Positions 1 to 10,679 of a stretch of DNA of 64,000 nucleotides are shown in pieces. Each line of letters begins with the position of its first letter. Position 1 is the stretch's first letter. This DNA comes from Lyophyllum atratum (lineage: Eukaryota; Basidiomycota; Agaricomycetes; Agaricales; Lyophyllaceae). The notes under the pieces are model-generated. The model did no database searches. It was not told the DNA's origin and saw only the letters and a program-made list of their open reading frames with translations. The translations under genes were made by a program, and so were the position numbers. The stretch spans positions 124,001 through 188,000 of the forward strand of contig JACGCN010000024.1 in NCBI GenBank assembly GCA_014905825.1. Direction: 5' to 3'.

Positions 1-381
1 GGCGTATTGATAGGCGGGTGCGCTTTGCAATCGTAGAACAAAACCCGACTGGGCGCCGGATGGCCATGTCAAAAACCAAGTACGGATCGGAGACCCTTTT
101 CCTAATCTGCACACTCAACCTCCTTTGCAGCTACAAGGCCCCGAAATCCACGAGCACCCGGTCAAGCCCCGTCTATCCTGCAGTTCTATCTAGGGAGGCC
201 CCCGAAGCAGTGGCACACTTCCGGCCCGTTCAGCAACGGACGTCCGCCAGGCAGGAACGGGTTAGCAGCAGTCCTGGCAGAGAAGGTCACATTGGTTTAA
301 ATTCCGACCCCGAACTATGCACCGGCCCAGTCCGACCCCATCCACTGCGCTTTCCCAGTCCGCAGGTGCAATTGCCTACAG

Positions 382-1510
382 ATGAAGGGAATTCGTGCAA
401 AGGGTTATCCCAGTCGAGAGCCAATGATAAGTACGCATCTCTTGCCTCATCGCCAGTGCTGCATGCTCATCCATATCTCTAGACCGCTCACCCGCAAAGA
501 CACGACCAGTACTCCACCATTCGACGCGCCCGACATGGCCGCTATACATCTCCGGGAAGTGGTTTTCCCTGACGTCAAACGGGACCGCGTACTCCGAGTA
601 CCAGACATGAAAGTAGATATGAACCCGTGGGCATCCGAGTCGAGAGACGATGAGTATGCATCTCTCACTCCTGTCATCAGTACTCCGCGCTCACCCCTAG
701 TTTCCAGGACACTTGCCCAGAAAGACCTCACCACTCCACCATTCGGCGCGCCCTACAAGGCCGCTACAGATCTCCTGCCTCTTCAGGAAGTCATTCTCCC
801 TCACGAGCCCTTGGATCGTGGCAGGTCGCAGGAACCGTGCACTAACGCAAATGATACTCCGTGCGAGCTCTGGGTTCCAAGTATCGAAGAAGATTCGAAA
901 CCTTCAGCACTTGAGTTAGGCGATAGACTTCGTCAGGACCCGACGAAACCGACCCGAACGACGCATCAAGCTACCAACAGTCTGGGAGAGACAGTAGTCC
1001 AACCGGCGACAGGGGCTCCGCATCAAAGCCAGAACCTCGTTGTCAACGTTGGTGTTATGGCGATCGGCAAATGGACTAGTTTCGGTGCTTTGGGAAGCGG
1101 CTTCTTCGGTTATACTTTCAATCTCTCGGTTTTGGTCCCTAACCGCCATTGCTTCCCAATTATGCTGTTGCTGTTCGTCATGGTCATATTACTTTGGGGA
1201 ATCTATGTCACGCTCAATCGTAAAACCATGGACGAGGAGTTATATCAGCTTATTCGAGCATCTCAGCAGATAGAAGAGTTCAGACGTATGTAAGCCTTGT
1301 CTACTTATGATAATGTGTGATGTGATCAGGCACGACCTTGACGACGACGGAGCTTTCCACTTGCCTCGTCTACTGACTTGGGAGCTGAAGCACGCCCGTC
1401 AATTTCCTTGGCACAAAAACTTTCTACTACTGAATCTGACTTATATTATCAATCTCTCTGCGCACGCTCTGTGGACACGAGAGCGTCTGCCTTACATGTT
1501 TTGCATGTGA
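382..1510 (+). CDS. Predicted single-pass membrane protein, unknown function
   Basis: I do not recognise this gene. The frame from the ATG at 382 stays open for 303 codons to a stop at 1293. Near its C terminus is a strongly hydrophobic stretch (about residues 256-276, with the core IMLLLFVMVILLW), followed by a short charged tail, so it looks like a tail-anchored or single-pass protein. The N-terminal two thirds are low-complexity and rich in Pro, Thr and Ser, and contain two diverged copies of a 222-bp segment (from about 427 and 649). A 40-nt intron (1290-1329, GTAAGC...ATCAG) would join it in frame to 1330-1510, adding 60 residues; that intron is short for this genome, so the protein may simply stop at 1293. 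The first ATG of the frame was taken as start. Confidence 0.4.
427..800 (+). repeat. Diverged 222-bp tandem duplication inside the first gene
   Basis: Two segments 222 bp apart share blocks such as ACTCCACCATTCG.CGCGCCC followed by AAGGCCGCT or ATGGCCGCT, and TA.GCATCTCT. The period is a multiple of three, so the reading frame is preserved and the protein repeats motifs such as TPPF.AP and YASL. Confidence 0.6.
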
Positions 1511-1744
1511 GCTTGCAGCCATCATTCTCGAGGATGAGCACCAGGATCAAACCGCGTGACCTGCTAAGTCGGATCAGGTGACATAACGCATGCCGCCTCG
1601 AGGCTAGCGGTCACCGTGACGGTACATCACAGAACAAAGGACTCATCAAAGTATTTATTTAAGCCACTCAAGTCAGAATGGAAATGCGCTCATATTCTCA
1701 TTCCACCCAATTTTCCGCAACACCAAGAGCTCATTCTCGACGTG

Positions 1745-3212
1745 ATGTACGATTATGAAAAGGAGTTTGACTTTGACACTCCAGACGAAACGACGTGCGT
1801 GGAATACTTCACGAAAGGACGACTGCTTGCTGTAGGATCTGGCATCTACGTGACAGTGCTGGACACAGAGTCTGGCTCCCCTGTCGCCATATACGAAGGT
1901 TTAGGTAAAGTTACCTGCCTCTGTAGGGCTCAGAACGAGTACTCGATGTACTGCGGCTTTGAATGCGGTGTGATAACTTACCTGACGGTTGATGTGCTCA
2001 ATATGGTGAGCCCTTGAGCCTTCTACGTCGCACAATTATCTGATGAGTCGTTGAAAGATTGTACTCGATGCGGCTTTGGATGCTTTCTCCTTTGAAACTG
2101 GTACCGTGGCTGCAATCGCCGTCCATCCATCAGAACTCATCATGGCTGCCGGTGGGGATGACGGAAGCAACGAAGGACAATACATAAAGATCTGGAAGCG
2201 GTCATGCATCGATGGTGCGTTTACATCCTCACGCCGTCAATTGTCACGAATGAATCCAATTGCATTACTTGCCTTAGACCCATGGGTGGATGACTTACGA
2301 TTGGACCCTCCCGCGGTGATTCCCAACTCTACAGGGAATGCTTCAGTCAAGGTTCATGGCATGTTTTGGCCAGCTAATGGCGACAAAGGCACGTTAGTCG
2401 TTGGGTATCAAAATCACGGTTCACTGTCAGTCGCCTGCACACAATCCCGTGAAGTAAACCGCTCACGCAAATCCACAGGATATGGGACCTCAGGAACAAC
2501 CAACCACTCAATGTGCTCTCAGTAGGGCGAGCGATGTATGTCCCGACGAAACATGTAGCCCTTCTAACCTCATATGTATTGGTAGCCAGGATATCTCCCC
2601 GACGGGAAAATATTTTCTGGTCCCAAATGACCAGAAGGGTTTTGATATCATTGATATAAAATCTCTGCTCACCATTGCGACGATAATGCCTGGCCCCCTG
2701 GTCGCCTTAACGTGCGCACAATTTGTTTACTCGCACGATGACATGGTTCTCTGCGGTGGCACTGGTAAATCTGCCATCTGGCAAGTTACTACTCCAGGGG
2801 AACCTGCCAAGCGAGCGCGTCATTTCAACCACGAAGGTATGTCTTCGCATAACTATGCAAATATCTTTCCCTTGATGGCTCACTTCTTTGCAGATATCTT
2901 ACCGGTTTCATGTGTCTCTGTGAGTTGGCTAGTGGTGGTTTGAATGTTGACACTGAATACATGTAAATGCAGTCATCGATCAAGACCAACTGCAACGGTC
3001 AGGAGTTTGAAACGGTCGCGACTACAGGAGGAAGGAAACTCGTTCTCTGGAGGGCGAAAGGGGATGGCGACGGCAACCCTTCAATTTTTGCGACGTTGAA
3101 TGCCTATATACGAGATGTCGCATCCTTCAACGGATTCTGGGCAGCTATCCTCATAGTTGCTGCTGCCGTCTTGCTTTATTTAGCGCGGCCACTGCGTGTA
3201 TTCCTTGAATAA
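1745..3212 (+). CDS. WD40-repeat protein with C-terminal membrane anchor
   Basis: A seven-exon model (1745-2005, 2058-2214, 2278-2425, 2479-2521, 2590-2836, 2894-2919, 2973-3212) gives 373 aa with every junction in frame. WD40-like blades are visible from strand patterns such as IAVHP...IKIWKR, GSLIWDLR, DISPTGKYFLV and VATTGGRKLVLWR. WD40 propellers usually scaffold protein complexes; no enzyme motif is seen. The last exon ends in a hydrophobic segment (FWAAILIVAAAVLLYLA) and a short basic tail, so the propeller is probably cytosolic and tethered to a membrane, an arrangement also found in Sec12-type proteins. Specific identity with Sec12 is not supported. The frame is open upstream to about 1610 without an ATG, so an unseen 5' exon is possible; 1745 is the first in-frame ATG. 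Confidence 0.65.
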
Positions 3213-3794
3213 TGTAGGAGAATGTATTCCCTTGTTGTTTTACTATGTCCGGAGTCTTCTACTATCCTTTGCCAGGAGCTACTTGTTGCTCATTTCGCTA
3301 CAAATATGGAAATATCTACGCCTGCGTCTCCGTAGTGGATGGAGTTCAAGAAATCCGGGTGTGATTAGGTACTTTTCATCCTCTGTGAGCCTAAGACTCG
3401 CTTCCCGAGCAGCACTAGATGTCGCGTGTAATGCCATAAGCGACGGAATCGATGCACTCCAAGCCTTGTATGCTTCCGCCATAGTCCTCCGAAATTCAAA
3501 ACATCAAGTTAATCGATCATTCGTCATATAGAAGCTTGTTGGACCTTGCTTGTAGCGCCATGAGGCATTCTTCGCTCAAGACCACTAATACTGTTATGAA
3601 ACTGTTATTATACTGAGTTCGACGCCGACGGTCAGGAGTCTAGAACATCGATACAATTGATCAGTCCAATCTTGAGGACACTGGCTGCAGCAGAACGTAA
3701 AATAATGACAGAAGGGAGAAAAGGTGACGACGAGAATTACATAGCAGTTAGCAAAGGTGTAAATGGTCGTACGATCAAAAAAGGGCAAGTATTT
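3213..3794. other. Intergenic, 3' flanks of the WD40 gene and the CACTA transposase
   Basis: The two genes converge here. Short open frames (for example 3196-3531) have no recognisable product. A CACTA string occurs at 3582-3586 and could belong to a transposon end, but no matching inverted TAGTG end was found beyond 7940. Confidence 0.4.
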
Positions 3795-6700
3795 TCATCT
3801 ATCCAAAGGAAGGCAATGAATACACTCTCCAACCACAGCCATGGTTAAATTGCACGCTGAAGCATGGCAGATAACGTCATCGATGTTCAGTAAAATAGGA
3901 TGTGGTCTCGGCGCGCAATGGAAAAGTCGGCCACCGGCAAAAGAAAAGCGACGGAAAGGGTCGTGATTGGCTTCCGCGGCGGAGAGAGGTTCGAACTCGT
4001 CGACGACAAAGAAAGTCCGGGTCGTAGAGCCGGTGGTCGTAGTATGTGTATGCGAAAATACTTGACGGATCTGCCCACAAGACCATTCGGCATCGGAATT
4101 TGCGTATATCACATGGCAATCGTTGGTTGAGGTCGAAAAGACTTGGCCCAATCGTTTGACGTGAGGCCGAACGAACACCTGCCGAGTTATCGGCTGTCCA
4201 CCTGACTGTTCGCTATCAGACAACCACAAACGTAGCAGTGCATATTCGAGCTCTGGGAGCGGAGAAAGATCTCGATATGACCATGTCACTTCTTCCGGTC
4301 GTTTCTGGAAAGACTCGTTGAAAGTGAGCATGTCATGAAGATATGTGCCCCGTATGTCATGCTCGAAAGTCTGTTGATAGGCATCGATTATCTCGTGGAT
4401 AGAGCTTGGAAGGTTTTCAGATTGGATTAACGCGCGTAGTTTTTGACCCTTTGTGAAATTGTTGAACATCGTTTGCTCCAACTCGCCTATTAGTCACTTG
4501 TAAGACAAGAAAATCCTGAAGTGATTGTGGCACTTACCAAACTTCTGATTTGTTGGAATTTGTTGCAACAGGTAGTTATATCTTTCGAAAGGGAAACAAC
4601 GCCAACCATGTGTAGGTCCGAAGCGAGTGAGCAAGTCTCCAAAATGGAGGGACATGTGTTGGTAAGGTGTAATGTTCGTTCCAGGATAGAGAAGCAAGAG
4701 AGTTTTCAGATATCGCAGCATATGAAACTGATACTGCTGAATGCGCTGAGGTGTCATGCATCTCATAGACCCCAACTTGACGGCAGTGACAAGATGCATA
4801 AAGTTTTCCAGCATCATGGCATCTCTACTTCCCTTCTCCGCATTTCCCCAGAGTCGAATGACCGTAATGGGGAGGTTGATGGTGCAGAAAGTACGCCATT
4901 GATCAGCACTGAATTTTCCATACTTTTTTTCGCCAGGATGCGATGTCGCACGGGAAACCCAAGACGGTAGGCTCACTCGTTGCAGATCTTTTCTGACCTC
5001 TCCCAGTAAGCCTTTCCCAAGAACACGTGTTTTGTTCTTGGTGCGTTTGGTCTTGGAGCTTTTAGGCTGCGTAGAAACCTTTCCCTTCGTGTTGAGAACA
5101 CCTTGCTCTATCCGCTGTAAAAGCCAAAAAAAATGAGGATAAACGACGGACACATTGAGATAACAGCACCACATTACGATGAATGAGCTCCATCAACGGG
5201 GGCTTTGTAATCTTCTTCCCTCCCTCCGTCAATTTCCTTCTCCAATCGTAAGGAGTGCCGTCGTCGTTCTTGCATTTGGCATCACAGAGTAACTCTAGAA
5301 TCTCTTTCTTTTGCCTCTCGATGGTACTTTTGCTTGATGATTGCCAAACGAGGTCGATGAAGTCCTCCGTCATCATCGCGACCTCCCACTGCTTATTCGA
5401 TTGTTTTGGCTCCGAAGGGGTTATGGTACCTTTGGGACTCGGGGTTTTTTTCAATCTTCCCGAAGCATCTACCCATCCTTTCTCCACTTTCTATTAGACG
5501 AGACGGGAAGCAGGCGAGTAAGTATTCGTTCCTAGAAGACAATGAAAGTGCTCACGTAGTCAAGGAGAGCCTTCAACAGCTTCACCTTTCCCATCCCGAA
5601 CGGCAACTCACACTCTCGACATAGTTGTCTCAGAGTCGCCTTGCCCATTTTACCCATCTGAGCCTCTGTCCCTGTTTTCAGGACCTCGTGGGCAGCTTTC
5701 ATATCGTCTTCCGAAGGTTGATTGGGATCACGATCGAATGTAATGCCATCTCCATCATCGAACCGGACATCCATTCCCCAGATCTCCCGACAATGGCGCT
5801 GCAAGATGCGCAGGTAGAACATGTGCATAGAATCTATCACAGTGAATTTCGTGACGTCCCAGTACGGAAGGCGCAGGAGCTCAGACCAGCGTACTCCACT
5901 AGACTTGAAAAGGGTATCACGTTCCACCTCGGTCTTGGCATTGAGCCATGCTCTAGCATGCGCTTCATGTTCATCGCGTTGACGTGGGACCCATTCTGGA
6001 TAATTAAGATCCATGATCTGATCAAGCGTCTGGTTACATTCAGAACAGAAATGCGTGGATGAGTGGTGTGCAAAGCCAGACATGGTGCGGGCGGCTGGAA
6101 GGTCACAGACGAGAGGCACGAGCGCAACACGGACAAGCCGCCCATCCGGATGAAGGGACGTTTTTGTGAAATAGACACCGTGTTCCCAAAATATCATGAG
6201 GTCATCGACAAGGGGCTGAAGGATATAGTTGATTTGGTGCTGGGAAGGTTCTTTTGGTCCTGGAATGATTCCTACAAGAAACATGTTTTCGACTTTATAC
6301 CGAAGTGCAGGGGGAAGGTTCAGCACAACCATATATATGCCACCAACCGATAGCTTTTTCCCTGCGGTGCGGTTTCCATACGGGTTAAAGCCGTCCATAT
6401 TCAAGCTGAGGAGCAGCCTGCCCTCGTTTCCGTGTTTCTCCGTGAACGGCCGACCATCAGGCCCTAGAAGGTCCCGAAGAGAGGGCGAATCCCAAATATC
6501 CCACGTTTCCGTCTCCGAGGTCTCCTCCGGCAGGTCACTTGGATGGGTTTTGTCTAGGAAACTTTCAAGATCGGAGCGCCCGTATAACCACCCCACCCAA
6601 TGTTTTATATCCTGGTATAGAAACTGACTTGCTGGCAGGCGGTCTTTTAAGTCATCTGACCCGTCCGAGTCCGTCTTTGAGTTATCAGCCTTGTTCTTCT

Positions 6701-7940
6701 TTGAGTCGCCTTTGCGTAGACGATTTGAGCCGCCTCGAGGCTTGCGCAAACGATAATTGCATTCACGACTTCCTTTAGCCGCCTTATTTGTGCACTGATC
6801 GGGGAATTGTGGATTGTCTGGATCCAAACGATAGAGGAAGAAACATCCCGGACAGCAAACGAATGCTTGGGTTTCGGTCTCCAGCTCCTGAGCCATGGTG
6901 TTTAGTATAGTGCGGGGATCTTTTGGAATCGCAAGCGTTGCCCGTAATGTAGAGGCTGGATCCAGTCCGAGTCGAAAACCAACACGGAGGAATGACAGCA
7001 CCAATCTACAGTGTTGCAGGGAGAGTCCGCAAAGGAGATGTAGAAGTGAAACAAGCAAGTAGGCGACCATGGTGATTGGTTCGAAGTGAGCGAAAGGCCG
7101 TGCGACATAGGCAGCTTGAACAATCTATCATCAGGTGATGCCCTTGAACCCAGAAAAGTACTCACTAGTGTCGACAGAGACCTTGAAACGGGCTGCGTGG
7201 ATAGCGACCTGACGCTGGCGTTCCCATTCCGATCGGATTGTCCCATCGATGTCCTGGTTTTCCGACTCGAAATGCGCCGCCAGAAGTTTCTTGATCAACT
7301 TGAGATTTGTTGATTTGACTTTCCGGTGATCGACCTCGTCGCAAGCGGTCACGCAGCTGCGAACCCATGCCGCGTAGTCGACAAATCGAGCATTGGATAA
7401 TGAATGGGGATTTAATGTGGGTAATACTGAACTATCTGCCAGAGGAGCAGATCTAGAGGAGGGGGGTTCTGAGAAGACGAGTTTGGTGGGATCTGGTACA
7501 GCGATCCTTATGCTTTGAACTCGGGTTTGCGCTTCTATTTCCCTTAATTTCTTAAGAAGAAAATCTTCAGGAAGAGTATTGACGGGCGAGTAGGGTGCAA
7601 TAGGAGGGGTTCTCGGCAGGCTTTGTTGGGACTGGGTGGAGATCGGATCTTTGGGTAGAAATGGCGCAAAGAATGTAGGGGTCGACCGAGGTAGTTCGAC
7701 ATGCGGGACAGCCAGACTTTCCAGAACGGCACGAGCAGTTTTTCTGTCTTTATCCCTCCTCTGATGCTTCTTGTACTCGTGGCTCCCGACATACTGCCCT
7801 TGTACAGGCTTTATAATGTTGGCGGGGTCGATCGAAGGTGGCAGGAGAATGCAAGCCGTGCATGTGCATAACCTGAGGTTTGAAGGGGGGGCATGGAAAT
7901 TTTGATCGACAGGCTGCCCATGACGCAGACGAGGGGGCAT
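3795..7940 (-). CDS. Tnp2-family (CACTA/EnSpm) transposase, apparently intact
   Basis: Five exons (7940-7166, 7114-5556, 5490-5170, 5114-4538, 4486-3795) sum to 1307 codons plus stop without interruption. The N terminus has a cysteine motif (CTCTAC) and a KKHQRRDK basic patch typical of fungal Tnp2 proteins. The large second exon contains CCPGCFFLY, then the transposase core with LLLSLNMDGFNPYGN, VCDLPAARTMSGFAHHSS and FCSECNQT, and the motif SMHMFYLRILQRHCREIWGM. The C-terminal part carries the conserved MSLHFGDLLTRFGP and FPFERYNYLLQ blocks. It should catalyse cut-and-paste transposition of a CACTA element. All splice junctions are canonical and phases agree, so the copy could be functional. 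Terminal inverted repeats were not identified by eye. Confidence 0.85.
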
Positions 7941-8799
7941 CCTGAGGGTGTTTCCTGAGATGCGGTCAAGTCGCTATGTGGCTGCTGGTATATCTGCCAG
8001 GCCTGTCATCAGATCTGATTATCAATGAATCCGAGTTTGTTGCGTAGGACCCAAGTTAAAAGCCAGCGAGCACAGAGTCCTTTCCTTGCTCGACATTAAT
8101 CCACAGTTGAGCAATTGAGGAACTCGCTGGCAGTGAAGATGGCTCACAGGGGACTTGTGGTTTATCGGGCGGAGAGAAAATTGTTTTTAGAAACATCATT
8201 GAGGCTAGACATTTTCAACTTTGTGCAGTTGCCATGCACGATTGGCGGTTTATCGAGGTATCGAGGTCTGTCAGCAGTCGATACGACGTGTCGTATAACG
8301 GTATAAAGGACAAGGTTTCATCTGTAGAATATAAAACGGCCATTAGAATAGCTCATGAACTGTACTGTCAGACGCGGTCGTCACCGTCACGTTTTTAGGT
8401 GAAGTGCATCATGCACTGGCTAGGCCTATCTCAGAATCTTTCTCCGGAGCGCGGAAACGTTGGGCAATTTGCATTTAACTTGCTCAGTTCTCGATGGGAT
8501 TCGGAAGTGAAGTGATAGGAATCGTCTGGGTGGCTTCAACTACAAGGTGGCTAGAAGTCATCACTCCCAGGTGTGTTGCTGACAGACTCGGGATATATCG
8601 ATAAACTATGACCATATTTGGTCATGATGTGAACGTTGTCGGATCCCAAACGTTGCACGACTCTGACGGATTTGGTGAGATTTTGCGAGCACAAGCTCAG
8701 GCTGCAGCTGCGGAGTCTCCAGCAACATTGTGGAGAAATTATCACCTATGGAAACTGTGCTGACACTGCGAGGTTTTGGGACGGGTTTATAGAGGTTTA
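7941..8799. other. 5' flank of the CACTA transposase, no gene recognised
   Basis: Short frames only. The stretch would hold the transposase promoter and probably the 5' terminus of the CACTA element. I see no convincing TATA box and no TIR. Confidence 0.35.
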
Positions 8800-9195
8800 T
8801 AGGTTGCAGACATGTCAAGGCAAGGTCTATGTCATCGACGGCGATACTAGTAGTTTTGTCGCGGATGAGGATCCAATGGGCAACAAGAAAATTGTCCCCT
8901 CTCTGGCGTTCTTCTGCATGGTGGGTCTGGTCTTTTCGGCTGCTCGCGTCGCCGATTGATTTTTCTTCTTTCTACAGGCCGCAGATTCAAAGCATCCACA
9001 TGTATGCTACCTAACAGGCACCCTTCCCGTCAATATGTGCTAGCCATCGATACGGCTCGGGCTTTTGAGTCCCGCGACTCGCTGCATTACTTTCGACGAA
9101 ACCCACTCGCGTTCATATTAAATGCTAGCCAACCCGAAAAGGACCACCTGATCGCCGAGGGTAAACTCGATCCCGCGATAGCCGGGCTTCTATAG
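8800..9195 (+). pseudogene. Truncated Rsc7/Swp82-like (Npl6 family) fragment
   Basis: Two stretches resemble the RSC/SWI-SNF accessory subunit family Rsc7/Swp82: VIDGDTSSFVADEDPMGNKK (about 8829-8890) and, after a probable intron ending near 8980, GRRFKASTCMLPNRHPSRQY then LAIDTARAFESRDSLHYF and RRNPLAFILNASQPEKDHLI. In intact members this block continues through a longer C-terminal region; here the frame stops at 9195 right after AEGKL, and the upstream frame is broken. These subunits act in nuclear chromatin-remodelling complexes. I read this as a 3'- and 5'-truncated gene relic. The family assignment is from memory of the motif order. Confidence 0.5.
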
Positions 9196-10679
9196 TTTCC
9201 GGTGTAAGTGCTGTTATTGTCATTGAGCAAAGGGTGCTTACGGGGTGCCGGGAAGAGGGGCACGGGATGGTCGGGGCAGAGAAGAGGACGACCGAGAGGT
9301 GCGACGATTGTGACGCCAATCTCGAACATGTGAGAGAAAAGTTCGGGGATAGCAACGATGTCGACTGAATTAGGGGTACGTAAGGAGGCGGTGGTGAAAT
9401 GGGGGGAAAAAGTAGAAAAGAAAGGGGGCAAGAGCTGATCGTTGATTTAGGTTGACTGTGGAGAAAGTGCAAGAGTATTTGCCAGCTGCGACGTCTAAAG
9501 TGACATGTGTGATGACCCGGGGACCCGGGGCCACCTATAGCGCAAGATTAGAGTTTAGTCGACAGAAGTGCTGAACTCGCCTCACCTCCGCGTCATGCCA
9601 ATGATGCTCTCGATAAGCCATTTGTGCGAAGAGACGTATCAGCTCAGCAGAAGACTAGAGACATAAGAGCGCATAGCCGATGAGGTAGCTAGAATACGGC
9701 TCCTAGGAATAAGGCTCCGTCAGAATCTGAGCACTATGTAACAGAAAAATTCACTGACGGACTTAGGTCGAGTTCCTCCGGTCGATGCTCGGAGTATTAT
9801 GTACCCCAGCCACCAAGCAACCAAGGCAGCAAAACTTCTAGGGTGCATTTGATGAACGTCGCCCTGGTGAAGGCAGCCCAAAAAGATATTCGAAATGAAT
9901 TTCCGGTGGCTGCCGCAGAGCGCAGCAACATATGACTGCCAGATCGGCTTGAATACCGTCGAGTTGTCGATGTATTTAGTTTCGTGCAGAATGCTTCAGA
10001 CCAAAACGTGCCAGACGACCCCGAGACTCATGTACCATGTCCACGCCCCAGCAAGCTGTATCTACCAGCTCGTGCAAAAGGGTGGGTAAAATCTTCACTC
10101 TCGGGCTGTGAGCATTTGCGAGGAGGGGCGGTCGTACATCCTGAGCCGTGGGACGGATTGAAGTATTATTGCTCAAGCGGGGGTCGTGGTGTGAGTGGAA
10201 CAGGACGCACTTAAAAACAAGAGAGATAAGAAGATGTTGAAGAGGGGGGCCAGCGTCAGTATGGCAAGAAGCGAAGTAACAACAGGAGATATGTATTAGC
10301 AAGTGACAAGTCAACCCTGCATTATTTGCTCTTGTTGTTTTGACTGGACCGGTGAGGACCGCCGATGGTCGATGATCGATATCGAATGATCCATGATCTC
10401 CTAAGACTCTCCTTCCTCCTCCTTATTTAAGACAAAAGTATTCCTCCCCTTGACTGTCTGGTGTTATAACGCGAGACATTTCGAGACTTTCTGCACCACG
10501 ACTGTTCCGAAGGAGGAACGATCTCCAAGTTATTCTTCGTTGATGACGACTACCTACTGCAACACGTGTATGGAGGAACAAAGAAAGTAGTTGACCTTTC
10601 TGGTATTTAAGAAGACGCTCACCTGTCATAACGTTTTGAAAACATCTTTCATCTATTCACAGTACCTTCGCCAAGTGCG
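9196..10679. other. Intergenic region with an LTR-like fragment and the FKBP promoter side
   Basis: At 9507 a string beginning TGTGATGACCCGGGGACC resembles the 5' edge of fungal LTRs and is followed by several hundred bases of non-coding DNA; no matching 3' LTR edge or internal retroelement coding was found, so this is at most a solo-LTR fragment. The last 250 bases before 10680 hold an AT-rich TTATTTAAGAC (10424-10434) that could act as a TATA-like element for the FKBP gene. Confidence 0.3.

Noticed and set aside
3580..3590. CACTA string as the 3' end of the Tnp2 element
   Set aside because: No complementary end or target duplication was found on the other side; a five-base match occurs often by chance.
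3985..4000. B-box-like GGTTCGAACT as part of a tRNA gene
   Set aside because: It lies within transposase coding sequence and no A box or cloverleaf stems surround it.
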